Assembly (NCBI GenBank): GCA_033439685.1
Contig: JAUEDM010000001.1
Coordinates: forward strand, 6,014,001 to 6,078,000
Length of the DNA: 64,000 bases
Direction: 5' to 3'
Origin: Apodospora peruviana
Lineage: Eukaryota; Ascomycota; Sordariomycetes; Sordariales; Lasiosphaeriaceae
Position numbers and translations under genes: made by a program. Of this stretch, positions 33,201-43,909 are shown piece by piece. A model generated the notes under the pieces. It did not search any database. It was not told the DNA's origin and worked only from the letters and a program-made list of their open reading frames with translations. Numbering within the stretch: the first letter of the stretch is position 1; every line of letters begins with the position of its first letter.

Positions 33201-34946
33201 GGAGGCGTCTACCCCTACCCCCATCATTGTCGTTAGATATAATACTGTTCCCATTCAAGGCGTCCAAGACGACGGTACACAATCTAGTGAACCAACCGGC
33301 CAGCACGCAGGGTCCAACCTTGTCCCCAAGCCTGAGGATAACAAGAAGTCCAAGAATGACAACATCCCGAATGCAGATAAGCTCACCCTAGCGAACGTCG
33401 ATAATTCGGTAGAAGAGGTCCAATCCCACAAGAAGGGCAAGTCGAAGGAAATCAAGCCGGAGCATGAGCACCTAGTACCCACCGTGAACGAGCTGTCTCG
33501 GCTTGATGTGGTTGGGGGGGCTGAATTCCCGAATCAGTCGGTGGCTAGCGGAAGCGAGCAAGCTCAGCTACAGCCCTGGGTTGAGCATATATACCGTAAG
33601 GATGCAGGCGGATCATTGCGCATTCGGCCGAACCGCAGCAAACGTCCCCATGTCAGGTCACTGTATCCCGATGCTGATAAGGTTGCCGAATCCAAGAGCG
33701 AAGCAACTGCGAGCAATGTTGCGCCTGTCGCGACTGAGGCTCCAGTTGTTGTCGAACCTTCAGCGATCTCGGTGGTTCAGAAAGAGACAGAGCCTCAGCC
33801 GGTCGGTCATTGTGAGGAACCCGAAACTGCTAAAGATGACAAGAATCATCAGCAGTCTGCCTTGTCTCAGGAATCTAAGGAAAACCCTCAGCCCCCTGCT
33901 TCCCTCGAGGAAATTCAGGCAGTCCAGCAAGATAACAAGCCGCATCAGTCGACTTCCTCGGAGCAAGTTACTGCACCTCAGGAGGCTGCCTCCGAGGACC
34001 TTGTGAAACATCAGCAAGTTGCTTCATCTGAGAAAGGAAAGCAAGTTACTTCGCCAGAGGAGCCTAAGCAGGTTGCTCCCGATGAGGAATCTAAGAAGCC
34101 AGAACAAGAAGCTTCCACCACCGAAGTGCCTCGCAAGAAGAATCTAGTCGTTCTTAGGCCGGGTTTTCCTCCGGGATTTGACCCATACCCACGGCCTCCA
34201 GTTGCGCCTCCGGTTGTTCCTAGTGCGAAGAAACCGCCTGCCAAACAGCCAGCGCCTAAGAAGGCTAGCCCAGAAGGTGACCGTATTGTGCAGCATGCCT
34301 TGGAAACCCCACAGGTTAAGCATGCCAATAGCCAACTCCCCTCGGCCCCCTCAAAGCCTAGCCTAGAAGACGACTGTATTGTTCAGCAGACACTAGAAAT
34401 ACCTCAAGACAAGCATGCCAGCAACCAGCTTCCTTCGGCCTGCTCCGCGCATGCCAGCGAGTAAGTCCCGTCATTTCCTAATTCAGTCGAATCTTTGGTC
34501 TCAGCCTTCGGACCGTGATCAGACGTTCTAGAAGCAAAAAAAGAAGTGTGTTAACATTCTTTCCATCCAGGTATTTCAGCGCTCAGAGCCGCTGCTCCTC
34601 TTCGGAATTGAGCACCCAGTCGGAGGATTTGAAGTTTGCAACTCCAGATCAGGGAGCCAGCCCTCAGTGTCAGGACTCCAATCTCTCACAGACCACGGCC
34701 AAGGACCTTGTGCCTGTCACTGACCAGATGCGAACCCCTTTGTCGGCCACTATGTCGGTGAGTGATGCTGCAGCGTCATCGAACATCACAGATCCAGAGC
34801 TTACCCCTCGACCGCTACCCCAGCCCAAGACCGAGGCCGGTCATGAGCCCATTCCGACCCATAAGAAGAAGACGAAGAAGGGGTCGCGGAAGAATAAGAA
34901 GAAGAATCAGGCGGCCCAGCCGGCGGCTCAGCAGGTTGAAGAGTAA
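30256..34946 (+). CDS. Large RRM-like protein of unknown function, 1510 residues
   Basis: Exons 30256-30931, 30980-34460 and 34571-34946 give 1510 residues starting MAPPLPTEGRVVPRSHPVA. Residues 30-215 look globular and helical (FSLNDKIKTKRFLKHILPK, WHEGAWNLWRVIEQLFEENL). After a Pro/Ser/His-rich linker comes a cysteine cluster CDCPRCEPC near residue 475. An RRM-like segment follows at about 495-560 (EMTEIITNFFSQWGKVEHLK, then NGVIVPFTAEASALEAFKRA). The rest is disordered: His/Gln/Met-rich around 650-820, Lys tracts such as KKSKKNKPKNKKKKK, Glu/Gln-rich repeats, and two copies of a roughly 31-codon unit (34273-34350 and 34366-34443). The C-terminal exon ends in another Lys tract and QQVEE. 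RNA binding is inferred; I recognise no named homologue. The first intron is 48 nt and free of stops. Confidence 0.85.
34273..34443 (+). repeat. Two-copy in-frame coding repeat
   Basis: A 78-nt unit, encoding RIVQHALETPQVKHANSQLP and then CIVQQTLEIPQDKHASNQLP, occurs at 34273-34350 and 34366-34443, offset by 93 nt. The copies keep the reading frame but differ at many positions, so the duplication is old. Confidence 0.8.
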
Positions 34947-36404
34947 ATCCAATACTCTCCTTGTGTCTCCTTAGTTAATCCTTTGCATATTCTACGTGGG
35001 TTTTGGAACACACGACAAAAATGCAACTGGATACCGAAACGTTTTCTCAATCTTGGTTTGGGAATCTTTTGGTCAAGACAAAAGATTGGACATTCCCGAG
35101 GGCTCGAAGAGAGCTTAGTTGCTCTCACCTTGGTACGCATATCTTCAGTATTATCTGATTTGCTTTCTGCTTGCCGAAATTGCATTTCTCTCTCTCATTC
35201 AGTTGAGGATGAAGTAATATGGCAGCATATTTTTCACTTCCCCTTTTGTACTCTCAGTTTCTGTCTTCACATTTGTCATTTCCTGAATACCTCGATACCC
35301 GCAATACCTCGAATACGATACCCCAGTCAGTTTTCATATTGTCCTGGATGGATGGAGGGAAGGAATCATGGGAGGGTCATGGCGTTATCGGGTGTTCGCG
35401 GGAAAAGGCGATATGTTTTTCCCCCTTTGATTAGCAATCATGGAGAATTTCATATTATGGGTTCTGTATGAGTTTACAAAACACAACGAACGAGGAGAGG
35501 CTAGGGGGAAGAGAAGATGGTCGGACAGATGGACGGATGGACGCTGTAGTACAGCAACAACCTGGTATATCCCTATCTATCTATCGGGGTAGATAGTCGT
35601 CTCCTTCAGTTTTTCTGCTCTTCAACCCAGCTACTTCCCCTCAGCATATTTCTCAAGTTTTTTCCTCCTTTTCTCGGCACCATTACACACAAAACATTAC
35701 TTGCGTCACAAATGAATGGTCGCTGGGTTCAAGGGAGAACAAGTATCCGACTCGTTACGTACCCAAGATATCCATCACGTTAAGCACTCATTTGCTTGTT
35801 TGACTGCGAAGTTGGGCAGACAGAACACAACAAAGCAGTTTGTAGCAGCAGTGGGTGCATGACCGACGGCAAATAAATGCCCTGGCCTAGGACAGACAGG
35901 TACTTAGCTGATGACCCAACGCAATAACCTTTTACATGCTTCATGCCTGGCTTGTGATATTTGTTTCCCTTCATGATGTAGATGTAGGTATCTAGGTACC
36001 CGATAGAATTGCCAAAAGTTTGATCACTCAACATTCTTCACAACCAAACGGCCTCTCCCCTCTTTTCCTATCAATTCTCCACTCCTGTTCTCACCTTTTC
36101 CAACCGCTAGCTATTCTCATCGGTAACAACCACATTAGAAAGGACAACTGTGAGTTAATATATGCACGGCCACGATACCCAATAAGGGGACACGGTTGAC
36201 CATAGAGAACACCAGCAAAAGAGGGTGACAAAGACAAACGTGCAGACATCGAAAAATAAAAGGTGGAATTCTTTACTACCCGCCCTTGTCCCGGGTGACG
36301 CGTTTCCACAATTTCTTCTGCTGCTATCTACAATGCTAGAGTACACGACGATGAAAACCCAAATGGGAACGACCCGGTCACGAAAACGTTGTTGATTTTG
36401 TCGT
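34947..36404. other. Intergenic, convergent 3' ends
   Basis: About 1.5 kb between the stops of the 1510-residue gene (plus) and ATP7 (minus). A TAGGTATCTAGGTACC motif lies near 35985-36000. Open frames here are short and unremarkable. Confidence 0.5.
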
Positions 36405-37164
36405 TTATAGCACAGAGAGATCGCCGAATTTCTCCTGTTTGATCCAACCATCGTTAGTACATTGGTCGCGAATCCATAGCGGGCATCAGGAGTGGAAACG
36501 TACCTTGTATCCCGGTACTGACCAGCGGCCCTTGGAAACGAGCTTGGAGGTCTTCTCGTCGATGGACGGCTCGGCAGCCGCAACTTCGTCCACGGTGAGC
36601 TCGTCAAACGGCCGTGCCGTCTCGATGTTGGTGAGGGTCTTCTCGAGGTCCTTGAGCTCCAGGTCGACCTTAGTCTTAGTAGCCTCGGCGTTCTTGACGG
36701 CCTCGACTTCAAAAGCCTCGATGGCCTTGAGCTGACGGTTCAGGTCGTACGTGGCGGGCTTGAAGGCCTTGAAGCGCTTCTCGATCTCGTCGACGATGGC
36801 CGTGTTTTTCAGGATGCTGCGGTACTGGGCAAAGTCGACCTCGGTGGGCAGCTCCGAGAGCATCTGCACCTTGCGGCGGACGTCATCGTTGCGCTTCTTG
36901 AAGGCCTGGAGGCCCGCCACCGTCTGGCCGCGCAGGCCGAGCGACGTGGTAACCTTGGCCCAGTCGAGCTTGAGAGCTGCGCTTCGCTGGACAGGAAGTG
37001 ATGAAAATTAGCTCAGCTTTCAGGACGACTCGGGCCGCACTACCAGGGCAGTTCGGTCGGGACTCGGGCACTGCATTGTCAATTGGGCCTTCCAACCCAG
37101 ACTACAAATCGAGAATAGCGCGTCAACGAGTTCAATTGATGGGATGCACACTTACTGCGGCCAT
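36405..37164 (-). CDS. atp7: Mitochondrial ATP synthase subunit d (ATP7)
   Basis: A peripheral-stalk subunit of F1Fo ATP synthase on the matrix side of the inner membrane. Exons 37164-37156, 36986-36504 and 36434-36405 encode 173 residues, as in other fungi. The first exon carries only three codons (MAA), then GTAAGT. Exon 2 reads RSAALKLDWAKVTTSLGL, QTVAGLQAFKKRNDDVRRKV, VDFAQYRSILKN and PFDELTVDEVAAAEPSIDEK, all family blocks. The last exon reads EKFGDLSVL. No cleavable presequence is obvious, as in Atp7 elsewhere. Confidence 0.95.
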
Positions 37165-37705
37165 TTTTGCGGGTGTTGTGAGGTCTGGTAGAGAGTGGAG
37201 AGGAGCAACGGCTTGTCGTTCGTTGCTTTGCGTTCCGGCAAACTTGGAGCAAAGGTTCGGCCTTGCGCGCGAAGCTCGGCTCGTCACGTGACCAGGCACG
37301 CAACCCGGAGGAGACGGCCGGGCATCTTGCCAGTTTCCACAGGATCACCGTAGTCTGATGCGATCTCGCGCCTCAATTACAAGCTAGTTGACAAGTACTT
37401 TAAGTCACAGATTTGGGTGTGTTGCATATGTTGGGAATATGACCATCATGAACACGGCTTTCCCATGTGAACACTCAGATTGAGTGTGCAAGTCACTTTG
37501 CAGGCAGTTCACCAACTTCAGCTGCCCCGCAATCGCTAGTATTATTGTCGGCGGGATAAATCCTTACGGAGACCCGTAGCTTACATAGCCTTCACTACTA
37601 CACGCCCATTCGTACCCAGGAGATCGAGATAACATGTAGAAAGAAAGCCGATGCGGTTTTTGCTTCAAGATATGGATAAATCAAAGTTCTCGCTCGCCCC
37701 GCGCA
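37165..37705. other. Intergenic, ATP7 promoter
   Basis: 541 bases between the ATP7 start and the EGD2 stop, both on minus. It presumably contains the ATP7 promoter. No gene is supported. Confidence 0.5.
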
Positions 37706-38456
37706 CTAGACACTCAATGCCATAATCGAGTTGACTATGTCGTTGTCGTTGTCTTTCAGTGCCTTGATGGCCTTCTTCCGGGAGACGTTCGCTTGGGTCA
37801 TGACGAGCTCGATGTCCTTGTCCTCGATGCCCTCCGCATCGACTTCCTCGCCATCATCTTCCTCCTCCTCGTGCTTGTGGTCGCCCTCGTGCTTGTGGTC
37901 ATGGCTGTGGCCGGAGTGGTCGTGCTCGGCGGTCTGGCTAGCGAGCTGCTGGGCAGCGGCAGCCTGGGCGCTGGCATTGAGGTCCTCAATCTTGGCCTCA
38001 CCAAAGACACTACACACTAGTTAGCTCCAAGATACCTTCTCCCACCAGGACCCGTGTCCTCAATGGATATGAAATGGCAGCTTACATGTAGGTGTTGCTG
38101 TTGGGGGACTTGTAAACCTCGGGGTTGTTGATCACGAAGAGGATCTGTTCCATTCCCATATTAGCTCCCAGGCTTCCTTGCCAGCTTCAACCCAAACCAA
38201 AATAGTAGTAACCCACGTTCTTGGGTCGGCGAAGAGTGACACGGGTGATGCCCTGCACACGGGTAAGGTGCAGCTTCTCCATGGCCTTGCGAGCCTTCTT
38301 CTCGTTGCGCGAGTGGATCACGGCCGACGAGCCGGCGGGGATGCTGGAATCGCCAGCCTCAATCTCGGACTCGGAGCTGGAGTCATCGTCAAGCTCCTCG
38401 ACCTGGGTCTTCTTGACCTCGTCATCGGGAAGTTCTTCTACTCTGGGGTTGGCCAT
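37706..38456 (-). CDS. egd2: Nascent polypeptide-associated complex subunit alpha (EGD2)
   Basis: The alpha subunit of NAC, which dimerises with the beta subunit through the NAC domain and contacts nascent chains at the ribosome. Exons 38456-38217, 38144-38086 and 38009-37706 encode 200 residues. The N-terminus is acidic (MANPRVEELPDDEVKKTQVE). The NAC domain reads NEKKARKAMEKLHLTRVQGI, TRVTLRRPKN then ILFVINNPEVYKSPNSNTYI and VFGEAKIEDLN. A His/Asp/Glu-rich linker (HDHSGHSHDHKHEGDHKHEE) precedes the C-terminal UBA domain (DIELVMTQANVSRKKAIKAL). The His-rich linker could bind metal, but that is only a composition-based guess. Introns are GTGGGT...ACAG and GTAAGC...GTAG. Confidence 0.96.
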
Positions 38457-39353
38457 TTTAAGAAGCTAGGCGATTCGCTGGTCAGCACTCCACGCACACA
38501 AAACTTCTGACCGCCCAACACTTTGGGAATCAAAGACCAGGTTCCACTGCCAAAAGAGCCAGAAAAAAGAGGAACTTTATGGCAATTGATTTCTCAATCA
38601 CTCACATCGGTACGAAGAATGCCGCTAGATTCCGTGTATGCGGGGGTTGAAGAAGCGTGCAAGGCGTGAGGTGGAAAAAAGTTCAGGAGCCCGATTTTCA
38701 AGAGTTGATAGGGCTTGGAGCAGCAAAAGCGGATTTTGGTGGGGCTAGTCCGGATTAGGTATTCTGCCTCAACAACCGCCCAGGTTTCTCGGTGCGGTAT
38801 GGATATAAACTAATGTACTTTATGATTTTCCCTCCCAACGCCAGGAATCTTTTTATAGTTGTCTTTTGAAGTTGAGGCTTTATTTACATATGATACTAAG
38901 ATTGAACTTCTCTCCAAAGTTCGCCCAGGAAGTAGGCATAAACCTGTATGCAATATTACAGGATTGGTACAATTACATGTTGTTCGTTATCTTTGGCGTC
39001 GTGCAGTTTCCACGCCAATACATAAGGTATCAGATACATCATTTGGACAGTTATCGGCTTTTTTTTGGAATTGGTATTATTGGCAAGTCTGGGTTCGGCG
39101 CAGCGGTGGCAGGTGCAGCGCGTCATAGCGTCCAGGATGGGATGGGAATATAAATGGTGGCTCATTTTTTGGCTTGAATTCGCATTTCCCGTGACGCCGG
39201 TCACTTTGTTGATGTGACATACAGGCCTTCCGAAAGCGACGCAAAGAGAAATCCAGCAACCCATGCTGTTGTTCATGCAGACCGTCCCAGAATAACCCTC
39301 CTCCCCAGAAAACCATGCCGACCAAACCCTCGCTTCCTCAGTCTGAGCCCAGC
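38457..39353. other. Intergenic, EGD2 promoter
   Basis: 897 bases between the EGD2 start and the RPL14 stop, both on minus. No gene or strong motif is seen. Confidence 0.5.
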
Positions 39354-39849
39354 TTATGCCGAGGCCTTGACCTTCGCCAGCGCCTTGCTCTCCTCAAACC
39401 GTCTCTGCTTCTTCAACCGGAGGACCTTGAAGCGGTCGAAGTCGGTGAGAGCCTTGCGGCGCTCCTGCTGCAGCTGCTTCTTCGCCCAGTTGCTCTCCTT
39501 CCACTTCGCATCAATCTCAGCGGCCTCCCACGCCTTCTTCACGGCGCCGGTTCTCGCACCACGGGGGAGCTTCTCGATGACGAAAGGTGTGAGAAGGGTG
39601 TTGGAGAGAGAGATGGGGCCGCGGGCAGTCGCAAGTCTGGGGTCGGAGGACGGTCCATCGACGAGGGCCTAGTAACCAGCGCATCTGTTAGTTCTCCCAC
39701 TTCATCCTGCCACGGGCAGTTTGAGGCAGACATACGCGCTTGTGATCGATAATCTCGACTATGGTGGCCAGGCTGCCGCTCTCAAGCTTGAGAACGCGGC
39801 CAACCTGCACAGAGCGCCATGAGCTGGCTCCGACCTGAATTTCTGCCAT
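39354..39849 (-). CDS. rpl14: 60S ribosomal protein L14 (eL14)
   Basis: A structural protein of the large ribosomal subunit. Exons 39849-39736 and 39668-39354 give 142 residues. The order is SSWRSVQVGRVLKLESGSLA with TIVEIIDHKR (KOW-like fold), then across the intron ALVDGPSSDP, LTPFVIEKLPRGARTGAVKK and the basic tail DFDRFKVLRLKKQRRFEESK. These match the eL14 family in order and length. The intron is GTATGT...CTAG. It is the second ribosomal protein gene in this window. Confidence 0.95.
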
Positions 39850-41469
39850 TTTTGTTGTCGTCTGAGGTGAGGCCGTGTTAGCGATTGATGTCCCCCGGAA
39901 ACTATCGTGCGGGTGCGAAATGCGCGACTTCAATTAAGAAGTCCGATCGTGGGTGCGTCGAGTGTGCGGAGGAATTTGTCATGCGTACCTTTGATGGGTG
40001 GTTATGAAGCCGTCAAAGAGTCCAAGTCATGACCTTGCATCGATATCCAGACCAATTTTTGTGTGCGTTCACGGAATTGGCAGGGCTAGGCAAAAATCTG
40101 CGGAACAAATGGCTCCGATTCCGTGCATCAGCTGGGCTGCGCCACATGTAAGTGGGATAAGGTTTGTGGCTGAAATCTCTTTTCCCCGTGCACCAGCCAC
40201 CTTTAGCTCCAGACAGGTGCTGCCTTGGCGCTTTTTGAGTTTCTTTTACAGGGTTGTTGAATACCCCTTTTTCTTTTTCCCCGTCATTCGTCCTTGCACC
40301 TTGGCCGCAACCGCATCATTGTCCCGCAAGGTACTCCAGAATGTCGAGTCGCCGGCCTGATTGTCCTCCAAGTTTCGTTCTTGATCGCATCCGATGCGAA
40401 GCGCTTGAACTTGGTCCGTCCCACGATGGCCGATACTGGTACATCCCGAGATTGATCATTGGCTTTATGGCATAGTCTTCGCGACTCGTCTACAATGCTT
40501 AATGTACGAGTACAGATTGAGCGGAAAAAGGCAGTTTTTACCCGTGCAAGACCTCGTCGAGCCCATGGTTGTCAATTCACCCCCACGTAGGCAACCAACA
40601 TGGTTCTGCCAAGCGCCTCCAGTCAATCTTGCCGGGAAGTGAACGGGCTCTGTGCCCTGGGGAGCGAAGAAATCACATCTGATATCAGCGGACACGTGGA
40701 ACGGGAAACAAGACCAGAGTCCGAGTTACAACAGCTGCGCCAGGTAGTTGCCGGTGGCCATGAGCTTGGCACGTCGATTGCGGCCGAGGAGTTCTAAAGT
40801 ACTTCGCTTGGCAAATCGATCATTCGGACCTGAAGTTTGCCAACCAGATCAGAGTCCCGGTAGGCTCGAAGGTAAAGTATATGCCTTCAAGACAGATACC
40901 CACCCGAAACAACCAACGCCCAACACGTTCTGCATGCATTTCGACGGTCGCCCCTCAGTGGGGTGTCTCAAGTTGGGTCTTTCCTTCACTGAGGTACCTG
41001 CCTAGATCGGGGCTCTTAAAGACTGGAGGGCGAGGCAAGCTTTAGCCTAACAAACATTAACAATGCCCATATCGAAGCTTGCCTTCCACGGAAGGTTTTC
41101 TTAACCGAACAGTCTGGGGACCCTAGGTTACTCAACGAAGCTTACGTTCCGTCAACAACAGAGTAGAATACCTTGGCATTTACCTTTAAAAGTCCGTCTC
41201 CCCCACTGGATCCAGCTCAGGATGTAATCATCAGAATTGATTTCGCTGTGAAGCCAGCATTCCTTTCAAACGCCCTCCTTGTCAACCTATGAGCCTATCT
41301 AAGGCATCTACTTCACCATCCCGCATTATCACAGCCCTCAGTCTTGAACCTACGTTCTAAATTCTGTGTTATTTTATTTTTCGGCATAGCTATCGAATTA
41401 CCATCCAGGTCAAGTTCAGCAGGTCCACAACCTCTGCCCGCGCCCAATCCTCGTCTCACCCTCGTCGGC
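39850..41469. other. Divergent intergenic region RPL14/LYC1
   Basis: About 1.6 kb. It presumably contains the RPL14 promoter on the left and the LYC1 promoter on the right. The LYC1 frame stays open upstream to 41344 without an ATG, so part of 41290-41469 may be an upstream LYC1 exon. No other gene is supported. Confidence 0.45.
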
Positions 41470-42636
41470 ATGGGTGAGCCTATGGGCCTCACGGCCTCCG
41501 ACATCAACTTCTCTGAGGCCACGCCCGAACAGAGACAGCTTGCCTGGGAACTTAATGGTTCCGCTTGGGCTAAGCCGATGCCCCTGGACGTCTACGTTGC
41601 ACGCGAGGCCTACCTTTCTCAGCAGCAGCTATGCAGTGACAGAGGGTGCCAGTACTGGGTATTGCATCTCAAAGGTTACCCTCGGCAGATTATTGCGAGC
41701 TGCGAGACTACGCGGAAGACGGTGTTGATATCAGAAGAGGGTGTTTCCCGGGAAGGACGTGGCTACAGTATCGCCAGCGTCTACACCAACCCCAGCTACC
41801 GCAGACGGGGGATGGCAGCCTTTCTGCTCCGTCGGTTACAGGAGCACATGGACCGGGACAGCGACTGCAGTGTGCTGTACAGTGACGTTGGGAAGACTTA
41901 CTACGCTGGCCTCGGCTGGAGGGTGTTTCCCAGCAACCAGGTGACCCTCACCTTGCTTCCCTCGCCCACACCATCGCCCACATCATCTTCACCGACACTG
42001 GCATCGCCAAACGACGGAAAGCAGGAGCAACAGCAACATCCGGTTTTTACGCACAGCCAGCCAGGGAGGGTGCGGTCCTTGGAGCTTGAGGAGCTACGGG
42101 AACTATGCGAAATCGACGAGTTCCATGTCACAGCGCGGTTCGACAAGATTCTCGCCGACGGCAAAAGGCACGTTGCCTTTTTGCCCAGTTACCCCCAGAT
42201 ATCGTGGCAGCTTGCGAGATCAGGTTTTATGGGCAGAAAGCTATTTGAGAAGGCACCAAAACACAAGGGGGCCGTCACCGACAACGGTCGGTCTTGGATC
42301 TACTGGGATCACGACTGGCGGGAGAAGAAGCTCAAGGTGCTGCGGATCGTCCAGGTGCTTTTCAAGACAGAGGAAGAGCGCATCGACGACATCAAGGTGC
42401 TGCTAGAGTCTGCGCTGGCCGAGGCGAATGCGTGGGGACTGCCTAAGGTGCTTCTCTGGAACCCGGACGAGGTAATGACTCGCGGTTGCAAGGCAGCCGG
42501 AAATGCGCACCCGGAGGATGTTAAAATCGTGTTTGATGAGCGCGCGGACACCAGCATACCCAGTTTGCGGTGGGCAGGAGGGAAAGACACCCACAATACG
42601 GTCTGGGAGGACAACTTCTACTACTGTTGGTGCTGA
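41470..42636 (+). CDS. lyc1: LYC1-like lysine N6-acetyltransferase (GNAT)
   Basis: A GNAT-fold acetyltransferase of the fungal LYC1 family, whose founder acetylates L-lysine on N6 in lysine catabolism. From the ATG at 41470 the single exon encodes 388 residues. The N-terminal part (FSEATPEQRQLAWELNGSAW) is followed by GYSIASVYTNPSYRRRGMAA, where RRRGMA is the acetyl-CoA pyrophosphate loop. VLYSDVGKTYYAGLGWRVFP is a LYC1 hallmark. After a Ser/Pro/Gln linker, the C-terminal domain carries WIYWDHDWREKKLKVLRIVQ and VWEDNFYYCWC at the end. The open frame upstream includes PNPRLTLVG, which resembles the usual start of the family, so the true start may be on an unrecognised upstream exon. Confidence 0.85.
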   Translation: MGEPMGLTASDINFSEATPEQRQLAWELNGSAWAKPMPLDVYVAREAYLSQQQLCSDRGCQYWVLHLKGYPRQIIASCETTRKTVLISEEGVSREGRGYSIASVYTNPSYRRRGMAAFLLRRLQEHMDRDSDCSVLYSDVGKTYYAGLGWRVFPSNQVTLTLLPSPTPSPTSSSPTLASPNDGKQEQQQHPVFTHSQPGRVRSLELEELRELCEIDEFHVTARFDKILADGKRHVAFLPSYPQISWQLARSGFMGRKLFEKAPKHKGAVTDNGRSWIYWDHDWREKKLKVLRIVQVLFKTEEERIDDIKVLLESALAEANAWGLPKVLLWNPDEVMTRGCKAAGNAHPEDVKIVFDERADTSIPSLRWAGGKDTHNTVWEDNFYYCWC

Positions 42637-43753
42637 GATTTAGTCGTTCCTCTTACGGTCACTTCCTTGCACATCTCCTCCGGCGTTGGTTCGATGAGAC
42701 TTGGGTGGTTAGGGATGTTGGAGTTGGACCAATTATTGAATTGTTGTCGGTGGGATGGTGCGTATTCTTTGGGAGGCATTGTTTCTTGTATGTTCTTGTC
42801 CAGTACAACTAGTGAAGCATGCCATCAAATTGAATGTTGGGCTGACTAGGGGATCTGCTTCCCTAGACAATTTCCCATGCAATTGCATCTTTTCGTCCCA
42901 TGACTGACTTTCACGCACAAGTAAGCAAGCGGAACTACAACAGGCGTTCTCCCGGTCTGTCTCTCCAGTGGTTCCCCGAGGATCGAAGCCTCTCGGTGAT
43001 CTGCCAGCCCGGCAGATGTGGCGTACTGCAAGCACTCTGAAGCCGAGGTACCCCCGTGGAGTTGAGACCGACCATCGGCACTCGTACGGTCGGTACGGAT
43101 GGGATACCCATTTGAGGGAGCTCAGAAGATCCCGTCACGAGCCCCCATCGGTGAATCAACTGGGATCAAGCGGAATACCCAGCATCCGTAGCACTGGTCT
43201 TACAAGTTACGCAGCAGAGAATAGGAGATGACTAGTGGATAAAAAGAAATCAAATTTCAGGTCAAGGTATGTTAATGCCCCGTGAAGCGTCAAGAGAATT
43301 TGATGTCAGGTGAGACCGGGTGGATCACTCGGCGGCAGATTATTCTTGCTTCGTAAGAAAACAGATGTATTTGTTGTGCTATCCAAGTGTTATCAACACG
43401 AGTGTCTCGACCGGGTGGCCTGATCTAGACGAACACCAAGTCGACAGCCAGCACAAAAAAAGGCCATCGCCAGTCGCTTCATAAACAGAAAGAAGTCTGC
43501 ATCCAAAATGGCATGGTACCAGCTGTAAAATCCCCCGGCGATGGCAAACGCGCCATCGCCAAACGCTGAACTCGAAAAAATAGGGAGTCATGTCCCGCAT
43601 CCCGGGTCACAGACGCATAACAGGAATTGTCGTACACCCCAATGCCGCCCAATGCGTATCTAATATTTGATTGTCAGGTTCCAGGCCTTCTTTCTCTAAG
43701 CCGGTAGTGACTGGGAGGGGGTGGTATAACATACCTGAGAGTTATACCTTCAG
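42637..43753. other. Intergenic with a perfect hairpin
   Basis: About 1.1 kb between LYC1 and a minus-strand miniprotein candidate. It contains the inverted repeat at 43537-43560. No gene is supported. Confidence 0.5.
43537..43560. repeat. Perfect 9-bp inverted repeat (hairpin)
   Basis: GGCGATGGC at 43537-43545 and GCCATCGCC at 43552-43560 are perfect reverse complements separated by 6 nt. A further copy of GGCCATCGCC lies at 43462-43471. It could form a stable stem; no function is known. Confidence 0.8.
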
Positions 43754-43909
43754 TTAGGGGCTCCTTGGAGGTGGTGGGTCATTGCAGGTACATGTGATTG
43801 TGGCACCGGCGAAGTTCCTGCCACATTTACCACAGGTGTTCTCATTGACCGGCTTAGCAAGGGTGTCGGCCTTTGAGGGCGCCGGTGGCGATGCTCCGTG
43901 GTAATGCAT
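43754..43909 (-). CDS. Candidate 51-residue cysteine-bearing miniprotein
   Basis: A short frame from the ATG at 43909 to the TAA at 43754, starting MHYHGASPPAPSKADTLAKP. It carries CGKC, then after ten residues CTC (CGKCGRNFAGATITCTCNDP), and ends PPPPRSP. Four cysteines spaced C-x2-C-x10-C-x-C could hold one zinc or iron ion. A TATA-like TTTATAAAC lies on the minus strand near 44091-44099, about 185 bases upstream. The frame is open further upstream but that part looks like leader. I do not recognise the family. Coding status is moderately supported by composition and promoter context. Confidence 0.45.
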   Translation of the reverse strand: MHYHGASPPAPSKADTLAKPVNENTCGKCGRNFAGATITCTCNDPPPPRSP

